Assembly: GCA_021731025.1 (NCBI GenBank)
Contig: JAKFYD010000022.1
Location: forward strand, 1 to 48,480
Length of the DNA: 48,480 nucleotides
Direction of reading: 5' to 3'
DNA from: Pseudobdellovibrionaceae bacterium
GTDB lineage: Bacteria; Bdellovibrionota; Bdellovibrionia; Bdellovibrionales; Bdellovibrionaceae
In this document: positions 41,060-48,480 of the stretch, one piece after another
How the letters are laid out: every line of letters starts with the position of its first letter
How positions within the stretch are numbered: position 1 is the first letter of the stretch
Position numbers and translations under genes: made by a program
The notes under the pieces: generated by a model
Database searches by the model: none
The model's input: the letters and a program-made list of their open reading frames with translations, nothing else
Told to the model about the DNA's origin: nothing

Positions 41060-41083
41060 AGCTTCTTTCGAAAAGAAATTCAG
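41056..41083. terminator. hairpin between convergent kinase and RMD1-like genes
   Basis: CTGAA-GC-TTCTTT, loop CGA, AAAGAA-A-TTCAG: interrupted stem overlapping the kinase stop, in a 34-bp gap between convergent genes. No T-run, so efficiency is uncertain. Confidence 0.35.
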
Positions 41084-41093
41084 CTTTGCAGGT

Positions 41094-42206
41094 TTAATTG
41101 AAAATATTTTTAATTAGGGGAATTAACTCGAGGCTAATCAAGGCAATAATGGTTAGCTCAAGAATATGACTCTTCCGATTGTTGATATTGTCCAACAGCA
41201 AGGCCGAAATATCAGCCAAGTTTTTGAGTTTATTATCAATACTGGTTTGCCAATCAGAAAACCGAAACTTTTTTGAAGCCGAACGAAAAACAACCGAGTG
41301 ATAAAGATCTCCGATGACCTTCAGCGAGTTTTCAACACTTTCGACGATTTCTGCAATTTCGATATAGTTTTGTCCTGCGCCCAATGCAATTTCGCTATAT
41401 CGCGACGAGAATATACTCATATTCTTGAGTTCAATGGCTGAATAAATTTCCCGCAGCTTGCGATCAAGGACGTCGTCGTAATAACGCATTTCTAAGAGTT
41501 GATTGAGAGCGAACTCGATAACATCAGGAATATCCAAGGATCCACTGGGCTCAACCACTAAAGCCGAGTTCCAATCGATCAAGGCGAGATCGTTTTTGTA
41601 ATATTGCAATTTTGATTCATAAATTCTTTCGGCGTTCTGCAAGGAAAGGCTATGGTTTTCCTCATTCAGAATAAGCGCGGCGACATCTTCATGTTTCAGC
41701 AAATCGGATGCATCGGCAATTTCAGGGCTCATCCGTTCGACATAGTAAAGAATGTAATCTTCGAAAACTTCCCACTCGTTGATGCGACCCATGGCGGGTT
41801 GAATTTGCAAAGCAAACTCTCGAGATTTAGCTCTAGCATAGGTGTCAAGTACTTCGAAATTCTGAATGACCGACGAGAATTCTTTCAGCTGCGATATCGT
41901 AAAATTTTCAGGAATGGTAAAATCAAAAGTGAGAGAGAGAGTCCCGAAGTCCCAAACTTTAGCGCTTATTTCAGAATTGTAGTCGATATCTTTTATTTTA
42001 AAGCGATAACTTCCTAAATTAACACTCAAGGGATCATTAGAAACAATAACAGCTTGGCGATCACTTTTTTTAAGAGTGAATTTCGAGCGAGAAGGTGCAA
42101 CTTCAGTTAAAATTTTGCTCGCTTTTTCCAAATTGATTTCTTCACCGATGTCAAAGACCCGGTAGACCAGAACTCGGCCTTTCACGATTTTGTAAAGTGA
42201 ACTCAT
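41094..42206 (-). CDS. RMD1/YagE-like (DUF155) protein
   Basis: 370 residues. The central and C-terminal parts carry the DUF155 pattern: a strand-rich domain with VWDFGTLSLTF, then NSALVVEPSGSLDIPDVIEF and ALNQLLEMRYYDDVLDRKLR, then a long amphipathic helix and a C-terminal membrane helix (about 348-367, ILELTIIALISLELIPLI). Yeast RMD1 and relatives are membrane-associated proteins of poorly defined role. A tail-anchored cytoplasmic protein is expected. No ribosome site before the ATG. Alternative: a diverged family with similar layout. Confidence 0.65.
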   Translation of the reverse strand: MSSLYKIVKGRVLVYRVFDIGEEINLEKASKILTEVAPSRSKFTLKKSDRQAVIVSNDPLSVNLGSYRFKIKDIDYNSEISAKVWDFGTLSLTFDFTIPENFTISQLKEFSSVIQNFEVLDTYARAKSREFALQIQPAMGRINEWEVFEDYILYYVERMSPEIADASDLLKHEDVAALILNEENHSLSLQNAERIYESKLQYYKNDLALIDWNSALVVEPSGSLDIPDVIEFALNQLLEMRYYDDVLDRKLREIYSAIELKNMSIFSSRYSEIALGAGQNYIEIAEIVESVENSLKVIGDLYHSVVFRSASKKFRFSDWQTSIDNKLKNLADISALLLDNINNRKSHILELTIIALISLELIPLIKNIFN

Positions 42207-42355
42207 GGGGTAAAATTAACAGAAGTCCGAAGCGAAAGGTATGGAACAATAAAAGCTTCTTGTTATTTGCGTCGCGGCATTATATCGAAGTTCCGTAATC
42301 TTTTAATTTAAGTTATATTTTTATTTTCCACAAAAATGGGGTTTTAAACCAACAT

Positions 42356-45300
42356 ATGACTTTATCAGATCTTTCGATACGTAAGCCTGTATTTGCCTGG
42401 ATGTTGATGTTTGGTCTGATCGTCTTCGGAGCCATCAGTTTTACGCGCATGGGTATCAGTGAAATGCCCGATGTTGAATTTCCCATCATTGCCTTAACTG
42501 CAAGATATGAAGGAGCTGCTCCCGAGGTCATTGAAGCTGACGTTGTGGATCCATTGGAAGATGTTCTGATCAGCATTCAGGGCGTAAAAAATATCACTTC
42601 AAAGGCAAGGGTTGGTATTGCCGAGATCACCATTGAATTTGATTTGAATCGTGATATTGATGCCGCTTTTCAAGACGTGCAGGCTAAAGTTTCACAAGCT
42701 CAGCAAATGTTACCTAGTGAGATGGATCCTATTTCAGCAATGAAAATTGCGATTTCAGAGTTTCCAATCATGTGGATCTCGGTGACCAGCGAAAAAATGA
42801 ATTTGATGGACCTGATGGTCTTCGTGAAAAACGACGTTCGTGACAGAATCACCACAGTGCCTGGAGTGGGTAACCTTTGGATGCCGGGTTATCTTGAGCC
42901 GAATTTACGGGTTTGGGTTAATAACAATGTTCTGAATCAGTATGCACTTTCTGTTTCTGACATTGTTAATAACATTCAGAATGAACATAAAGAACCACCT
43001 TCGGGTCGAACTCAATTTGAAAACAAAGAATACAGCTTGCGAACTTTAGGAGAAGAAAAGTCTTCACAGGGATTTTCCCAATTGCTGCTGAATTCCCGCG
43101 GGGCTTTGCCGAATTTTAATCCTATTCCCTTAGAGAAAGTGGCCAGAGTTGAAGAAGGAACCGTCGACGTTCTTCAGTTTGCTCGCACGAATGGGGTGCC
43201 TGCAGTCGGCTTAGGAGTCGTTAAGCAGCGGGGAGCAAACGCCATCGCCGTGGCTCAAGGTGTGAAAAAAAGAATTGATGAAATTCAAAAAGATCTTCCT
43301 GAAGGAACAAAGATCATTGTTAACTTCGATGGAACAAAGTTCGTTGAAGAATCTGTTGCCGAACTCATTTTGACTTTAGTTCTAGCTGCACTGTTAACCT
43401 CGATCGTGTGCTGGTTGTTTATCGGTTCGTGGTCTTCGACCGTGAATGTTCTTATGGCCATACCGACATCGGTTCTGGGAAGTTTTATCATTCTGTATTT
43501 TGCAAACTTCACTTTAAATATTTTTACTTTGCTGGGTCTTAGTTTAGCGATCGGGATCGTCGTCGATGATGCGATCATGGTTTTGGAAAATATCATTCGT
43601 CATCGCGAGCAGGGACGTCCACGAGTCCAAGCGGCCTTAATTGGTGCTCGAGAAATTACGTTTGCCGCCATGGCTGCTTCCGTTTCCTTGGTGGCCATTT
43701 TTCTTCCCATTGCTTTTATGGAAGGAATCATTGGGCGCTTCTTATTCGAATTCGGTGTGACTCTCAGTGCGGCGGTGATGATTTCCTTGCTCGAGGCTTT
43801 AACTTTGACGCCCATGCGGGCCGCGCATTTCAAGGGCGGAATCGAACGTCGCACTCGCTTTGGAAAATATTTCGAAGGAAAATTCATACAGTTGTTTCGT
43901 TTTTACGAAAGAACTTTGGCTTACACCTTAGAGCACCGTTGGAAAATTATTTTAAGCTCTTTGGTCTTTTTTATGCTCAGCTTTCTTTCCATTAAATTTT
44001 TGCGTGGGGAATTCCAACCACCTCAAGATCAAAGCATGTTGATGATTCAGATGACCAATCCGCCAGGTTCGGCCATCACTTTGACCGATGAACGAGCGAA
44101 GATTGTCGAAAAGTTTTTATCCGAGCGTTCAGAAGTGCAGTCTTATTTTGTGGCGGCTGGTGGATTCACTGGTGGCGAAACTAACGTTGCTATGATCTTT
44201 GTCGAGCTGAAACAAAAAGGTCATCGTGGTGTCGACGCCGTTAAGAAAAAAGAACTCAGCCAACAAGAAGTGATCGAAGTGGTGAGGGAATTTTTAAACA
44301 AAACGATTCCCGAAGCTAAACCTCAGGTTCAAGATCCTTCCACCCAAGGTTTTGGCGGTGGGGGAGGCAGCGGTTTTCCCATCGAGTTTACCATTCAGGG
44401 ACCTAATTGGAATGAGCTTGGAAAAATGGCCGAACAAATCATCGCCGAGCTCAAAGATAAGAAAGTCATGACCGATATAAACTCGGATTTGTTGACCGGG
44501 GCCCCCGAGCTTCACATTATTCCCAATCGACGAAACGCTTCAGATCGGGGAGTTGCCATCAATGACATCGGCAAAATTGTTAACGCAGCTTTGGGTGGAG
44601 CCATTGCGGGCTCTTATGAAAAAGGCGGGCACCGCTATGACATTCGTGTGAAAATGGAAGAGGACGAACGTTCCCCTGAAGCTCGAATTAAATCTCTTTA
44701 CGTGAGAAACAATCGCGGAGAACTAGTTCCAATTTCTTCAGTTGTCGATATTAAACAAGCCAATGTTGCTTCATCGATTTCGCGAAAAAATCGTGAACGG
44801 GCTATCACCATTTTTGGAAACGTCGGCACGGGCCTAAGTCAGCAAGAAAGTTTAACGAAGGCTGAAGAGATCACAAAATCTCTTTTGAAGCCGGGCTATT
44901 CGTTTCATCTCAGCGGATCTGCCGAAGAGTTTATTAAGAGCTTCGTTGGTCTATTTATATCCCTTGTGCTGGGGTTTGTTGTTGCCTACATGGTCTTAGC
45001 TTCACAGTTCAATAGCTTTATTGATCCTTTTACAGTCTTTGTCGCTTTGCCATTCAGTTTTTCAGGAGCTTTTTTGGGATTGCTGATTGGGCAACAGACC
45101 ATCAATCTTTTCAGCATGATTGGTTTAATTTTGTTGATGGGTATCGTTAAAAAGAATTCGATTCTGTTAGTGGATTTTACGAATCAAGTGCGGGATCAAA
45201 AAAAGGTGGATGTGAAGACAGCACTGCTTGAGGCCTGTCCTAATCGCCTTCGTCCTATCCTGATGACTTCTATTGCGACCATTGCCGGTGCCTTTCCTGC

Positions 45301-45463
45301 CGCCCTGAGCTTTGGCCCTGGTGCAGAGGCTCGTCAGCCCATGGCCATTGCGGTTATTGGGGGAGTGTTAGTTTCAACTCTATTGACCTTATATGTTGTG
45401 CCTAGTGTGTACAGCTTATTGGCCCGCTTTGGCCGCCGCGAAGAAATTGTCGATACAAATTAA
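42356..45463 (+). CDS. RND efflux permease (AcrB/MexB-like, HAE1)
   Basis: 1035 residues, usual length. Twelve membrane helices in two sets: first about 12-30 and 335-540, second about 850-1020, with large periplasmic loops between. The proton relay pair is present in AIGIVVDDAIMVLENIIRHR. Porter-domain features include VEEGTVDVLQFARTNG and the glycine-rich GFGGGGGSGFPIEF loop. It uses the proton gradient to export drugs or lipophilic compounds through a tripartite pump, but no membrane-fusion or outer-membrane gene is adjacent. It must share partners coded elsewhere. No clear ribosome site before the ATG. Confidence 0.94.
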   Translation: MTLSDLSIRKPVFAWMLMFGLIVFGAISFTRMGISEMPDVEFPIIALTARYEGAAPEVIEADVVDPLEDVLISIQGVKNITSKARVGIAEITIEFDLNRDIDAAFQDVQAKVSQAQQMLPSEMDPISAMKIAISEFPIMWISVTSEKMNLMDLMVFVKNDVRDRITTVPGVGNLWMPGYLEPNLRVWVNNNVLNQYALSVSDIVNNIQNEHKEPPSGRTQFENKEYSLRTLGEEKSSQGFSQLLLNSRGALPNFNPIPLEKVARVEEGTVDVLQFARTNGVPAVGLGVVKQRGANAIAVAQGVKKRIDEIQKDLPEGTKIIVNFDGTKFVEESVAELILTLVLAALLTSIVCWLFIGSWSSTVNVLMAIPTSVLGSFIILYFANFTLNIFTLLGLSLAIGIVVDDAIMVLENIIRHREQGRPRVQAALIGAREITFAAMAASVSLVAIFLPIAFMEGIIGRFLFEFGVTLSAAVMISLLEALTLTPMRAAHFKGGIERRTRFGKYFEGKFIQLFRFYERTLAYTLEHRWKIILSSLVFFMLSFLSIKFLRGEFQPPQDQSMLMIQMTNPPGSAITLTDERAKIVEKFLSERSEVQSYFVAAGGFTGGETNVAMIFVELKQKGHRGVDAVKKKELSQQEVIEVVREFLNKTIPEAKPQVQDPSTQGFGGGGGSGFPIEFTIQGPNWNELGKMAEQIIAELKDKKVMTDINSDLLTGAPELHIIPNRRNASDRGVAINDIGKIVNAALGGAIAGSYEKGGHRYDIRVKMEEDERSPEARIKSLYVRNNRGELVPISSVVDIKQANVASSISRKNRERAITIFGNVGTGLSQQESLTKAEEITKSLLKPGYSFHLSGSAEEFIKSFVGLFISLVLGFVVAYMVLASQFNSFIDPFTVFVALPFSFSGAFLGLLIGQQTINLFSMIGLILLMGIVKKNSILLVDFTNQVRDQKKVDVKTALLEACPNRLRPILMTSIATIAGAFPAALSFGPGAEARQPMAIAVIGGVLVSTLLTLYVVPSVYSLLARFGRREEIVDTN

Positions 45464-45592
45464 GCTGACTTTTTCTGGCACTGTCTAAATCTGAGACATG
45501 ATTTTCATTCTATCTTATTGAAGCCCGTAGCTTTTCAAGCGGAACAGGCCTTGCTTTGGACATAACCGGTTGATTTTACCAAAGGAGTATAA

Positions 45593-46081
45593 ATGAAAAC
45601 GAAATCAGGTTTGTTAGTTTTATTGTCCGTGTGCAGTGCCTTTGCCGGAGTCCAAAATCTTGATACTAAAGTGGCTAGCTGTGGGGCTGCGGTTAGCGTT
45701 TCAAGAAATGGAAGTCAGTTGATCTTAACAGTTGATAATCAAAACTGTAACGAGGTGAGAATTAACTTGCCCGGCTTGTCAGTGAAAGAACGACTGACTC
45801 GTGGTGCGGTCACTAATCTCGATATTTCAAAAGTTTCAGGCGCAAAAATCCCGGTGTCGATCGATAACGAATTTTTGGCTTTAGATTTATCTCAATCTTC
45901 AGCTGGGACGAATGTTGTTATTGAACAAAGCGAAGAGCAAAAGCGTTTGACTCAGCTACAAATTCAAGAAGCTGAAAGAAAGCGTGCCGCTGAAAGAGCT
46001 AAAGCTACTGCTGCTGGTGCTGCTGTTGTTGGTCTGGCTGGTGCTGCCGTTGTCAGTGAAGCTTCAAAAGGCGAACACTAA
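45593..46081 (+). CDS. exported protein with alanine-rich helical tail
   Basis: 162 residues. Signal peptide about 1-19 (ends CSAFAG). AAAGGAG ribosome site 6 bases upstream of ATG. Mature part: beta-rich domain with two Cys (ASCGAAV, NQNCNEV), then a charged coiled helix (EEQKRLTQLQIQEAERKRAA) and an Ala/Gly-rich hydrophobic end (TAAGAAVVGLAGAAVVSEAS) that could insert in a membrane. No family recognised. The next gene starts 4 bp after its stop, so they are probably co-transcribed. Confidence 0.65.
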   Translation: MKTKSGLLVLLSVCSAFAGVQNLDTKVASCGAAVSVSRNGSQLILTVDNQNCNEVRINLPGLSVKERLTRGAVTNLDISKVSGAKIPVSIDNEFLALDLSQSSAGTNVVIEQSEEQKRLTQLQIQEAERKRAAERAKATAAGAAVVGLAGAAVVSEASKGEH

Positions 46082-46085
46082 ATTT

Positions 46086-47264
46086 ATGAATTTGAAATGC
46101 TTGGTGGCGGTCTTCGCCTTTTTTGCAATTAATTTGCTGGTTGATCAAAGCCAAGCTGTTTCATTAGAAAAACTCGATCTGTACGAAGATCTTGCTCTTA
46201 TCGATCGCCTTCATCAAATTCAAAGTCGCAGTGAAGATCTGCTCCATCAGTGTGGCCTCGCTAAAAATAGCGTGCAGTCGCTCTTGACTCACAAGGCGAT
46301 TTATCGAGCTGAAAAGTTAGGCACTGTCGAAGGTCGACAATTTGTTAAAGACGGAATTTTGTATAAAATCAAAACGATTCGCGAGGCTATTCCACAAATT
46401 ATCCAATGCCATGGACTTAAATTCACTCAACTGGATGAAATGATGGTTCTGTCACCTCGGCAACCGCTTCCATTGCAAAACGCCCTAAGATTAATCTGTC
46501 TTAAATTGCCAGGTTCTACTTCCTGCGTGCAGGAAGTAGGGCAGATGTTGTCGGATTTGCGACCTCATTGCTTTCAATCTCTGCGAACAGGCTTGGGAAA
46601 TATCAATGAAAAGCATGCGTGTTTCGCAGGGGACAGGCCCATGGATGCGGCTCTTACTAAAGTTTATAAGGATGATAAACAGAAACAAGTTTTTATTTAT
46701 GCGGATCTTCTCTATCAAAAATCTTTAGAGTCCGCTGCATCTTCACAAATTGAACTCGGAGATATACTGAAAGTCTCAAATAATTCTGACAATGCCTCAG
46801 AGCTGATGAGTCTTCTAGCTGCAATTTCCACCAGCGGAAATTCAGGTCTAACAGGTTGGATGCAAAGTTTGGAAGATCGATGGCTGATCGAAGGTTTGAT
46901 GGGTACGGAAGATCCTAAGGTGGTCTTCGGAGAATTTAGACTTTTGCAGCAAGCAAAGATTCGTTATCAGGTGGCCCGCGACAAAATAGAGCAAAAAAAG
47001 ATCAAGTTACTTTTGAATGGTCACGATGTTTCCCAATGGAACCGACATAACTTTATGGCTGCGTTCTTAGGCTGCCACTATTCAAATATAAACCCTAAGA
47101 CTGTCATAAATTTTATCAAGGCTTTGGGTTTAGGTTACGAAAGTAAAGACTTTATATCTCATTGGTTGGAAGGAATCTCGATGAAAGATTCCTTGGAAAA
47201 TTTCCGTGCGGATACAGACCGTTACGCTGATTCCGGAAAGATCGGGATAGAAATATGTCGGTGA
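46086..47264 (+). CDS. exported protein of unknown function
   Basis: 392 residues from ATG 46086; the same frame is open back to 45984, but that stretch overlaps the previous gene and this ATG is followed by a signal peptide (MNLKCLVAVFAFFAINLLVD, ends SQAVS). The mature protein is mostly helical with seven or more Cys (HQCGL, IQCHG, LICLKLP, SCVQEV, HCFQSL, ACFAGD, GCHYSN, EICR), so disulfides and periplasmic location are likely. No family recognised. Expressed with the preceding exported protein (4-bp gap); the two may work together. Confidence 0.65.
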   Translation: MNLKCLVAVFAFFAINLLVDQSQAVSLEKLDLYEDLALIDRLHQIQSRSEDLLHQCGLAKNSVQSLLTHKAIYRAEKLGTVEGRQFVKDGILYKIKTIREAIPQIIQCHGLKFTQLDEMMVLSPRQPLPLQNALRLICLKLPGSTSCVQEVGQMLSDLRPHCFQSLRTGLGNINEKHACFAGDRPMDAALTKVYKDDKQKQVFIYADLLYQKSLESAASSQIELGDILKVSNNSDNASELMSLLAAISTSGNSGLTGWMQSLEDRWLIEGLMGTEDPKVVFGEFRLLQQAKIRYQVARDKIEQKKIKLLLNGHDVSQWNRHNFMAAFLGCHYSNINPKTVINFIKALGLGYESKDFISHWLEGISMKDSLENFRADTDRYADSGKIGIEICR

Positions 47265-47360
47265 AGAACTTAATTTAGAATCTCATTTTAAGACAAAAAA
47301 TTTTGTTTTACCGGGCCTGCTAAAGAGCTGTGTTAGTATTTAATCTAAATAAGAGTAAAT

Positions 47361-48356
47361 ATGGAAAAACGTTTGGCCTTGGTGCTACTCCTAGTTATTT
47401 TTGTTCCTTTTCAAAACTGTTCAAAGTCATTTGAAGGAATGTCTTATTTGCGCTTGGATGAAAGCTTGAATACGAATTCAAGTTCACCAAACGAATCTAA
47501 TTCGAATGAAAACACAGAAGCTCCTGCTCTGCCCAATAACAATTCTAATCCTGGCTCAAGTAAAACCAAAATCTGTGAAAACAACACAAAACAAATCGCT
47601 TTCCCTGGTGCCGAGGGTTTTGGTCGTTGTGCTCAGGGAGGTCGTGGGGGAAAAGTCATTGAAGTGACGAATCTTAACGACGCGGGTACGGGAAGCTTGC
47701 GAGATTGTATGCAGCAAAGTGGGCCTCGCACCTGCGTATTTCGTGTGAGTGGGATTATTAACTTAACAACCTGTACGGTTTCTTGCTCAAGTGTTGGGAA
47801 CTGTCCGAATGCTCAAAGCTCCTGCCAATGGCCAACGATTCAAGTCAATCATCCTTATTTAACCGTTGCGGGACAAACGGCTCCCGGTGATGGGATTATG
47901 ATTAAAGGTGGTCTTGAAACTGGCGGAAGTCTAAACCCTGTTAATGACATCATCTTACGTCACCTTCGCATTCGACCTGGGTATGATTTGCCCAATATGA
48001 GTTCGATATTTATTCGCTCCAATAATTCTATTGCAGATCATCTCTCGGTGGGTTGGGTGACTGACGAAGGCATTGCTGTTGCGGGAACAAGTGGCAAGGT
48101 TACAAAAGACGTTACCATTCAGTGGAGTATTTTTAGTGAAGGAAGCCACGGTCTTGCTATTGGTGGCGGGAACGCAAACCCAGCCTCGAACATCACTGTG
48201 CACCACAATTACTTTGCCATGAATTGGGTGAGAAACCCCCAAGCTCTCAGTGAAGGTGGACAAGATAATGTCGTTGATATCGTCAATAACCTTTCTTACT
48301 TTTGGAATGACTCGACAACCAGTGCTCCTTGTCGGGGGTATTTTCATCATAATTAG
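47361..48356 (+). CDS. pectate-lyase-like lipoprotein, apparently C-terminally short
   Basis: 331 residues. Lipobox VPFQNC (Cys20), then an Asn/Ser-rich linker (35-70). The catalytic-type domain begins AFPGAEGFGRCAQGGRGGKV, followed by VTNLNDAGTGSLRDC and a run of parallel beta-helix turns (VAGQTAPGDGIMIKGG, DIILRHLRIRPG, HHNYFAMNWVRNPQ). This is the PL1/pectate-lyase-like pattern. It stops abruptly after VDIVNNLSYFWNDSTTSAPC at TAG 48354-48356, while family members usually continue for another 100 or more residues. Either a truncated gene or a short variant. Substrate unknown. No continuation was found in the other frames of the remaining 124 bases. Confidence 0.75.
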   Translation: MEKRLALVLLLVIFVPFQNCSKSFEGMSYLRLDESLNTNSSSPNESNSNENTEAPALPNNNSNPGSSKTKICENNTKQIAFPGAEGFGRCAQGGRGGKVIEVTNLNDAGTGSLRDCMQQSGPRTCVFRVSGIINLTTCTVSCSSVGNCPNAQSSCQWPTIQVNHPYLTVAGQTAPGDGIMIKGGLETGGSLNPVNDIILRHLRIRPGYDLPNMSSIFIRSNNSIADHLSVGWVTDEGIAVAGTSGKVTKDVTIQWSIFSEGSHGLAIGGGNANPASNITVHHNYFAMNWVRNPQALSEGGQDNVVDIVNNLSYFWNDSTTSAPCRGYFHHN

Positions 48357-48480
48357 AGTTAGTTCGGAGTTAGTTTAGTTTTTGACTCTGCGGTCATTGC
48401 AAAAGATTTTAGATTTGCGATTCTTTGAACGTGTTTTTGATAAATAAAAATAATTTCATTCAAAGGAATCAGAGTGACGA

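Noticed and set aside
1-48480. CRISPR arrays, rRNA or tRNA genes, replication origin, prophage
   Set aside because: Looked for, but no regular spaced repeats, cloverleaf-like segments, DnaA box clusters or phage structural genes were recognised by eye.

Overview
The window looks like chromosome from a Bdellovibrio-like predatory bacterium (Bdellovibrionota). This is inferred from moderate-to-low GC, two TIGR02147-type proteins, an HNH endonuclease of the kind common in these genomes, many short exported proteins with no recognisable family, four histidine kinases of which three are hybrid, and two secreted subtilisin-like proteases. No rRNA, tRNA or CRISPR array was seen.

Layout. Bases 1-2300 hold the tail of one gene, an exported protein with a caspase-like His/Cys pattern, and a convergent exported protein. 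Bases 2611-4161 are a complete IS1182/IS5-like element with perfect 18-bp ends and a 4-bp target duplication. Bases 4292-15055 are accessory in character. They hold two TIGR02147 proteins, small exported proteins (one made of six Cys-rich repeats), a nested palindrome beside a small helix-turn-helix protein or remnant, a hybrid kinase, apparent gene remnants and an HNH endonuclease. Bases 15196-20805 encode one 1869-residue CheB-CheR-PAS-kinase-receiver protein. Bases 20813-23149 on the minus strand hold a DUF1993 protein overlapping a putative HExxH metallopeptidase, and a membrane/coiled-coil protein. A lipoprotein subtilase follows (23453-26629).

Bases 26772-33512 are the clearest functional unit. 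It is a five-gene operon: glucose-6-phosphate isomerase, exported GH15 glucoamylase, glucose-type PTS EIICBA, HPr and EI. Read together, glucan outside the cytoplasm is cut to glucose, imported and phosphorylated by a complete PTS, and isomerised to fructose-6-phosphate. The operon promoter lies so close to pgi that the transcript may be leaderless.

The rest (33674-48356) holds a second subtilase with a strong terminator, a membrane histidine kinase, a GNAT-like gene overlapping a heme-oxygenase-like diiron oxidase gene, a hybrid kinase whose ribosome site lies in a hairpin, an RMD1/YagE-type protein, an RND efflux permease without its partner genes, two exported proteins of unknown function, and a pectate-lyase-like lipoprotein that seems C-terminally short.

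All calls come from reading the sequence and recalling families. No database search was run.
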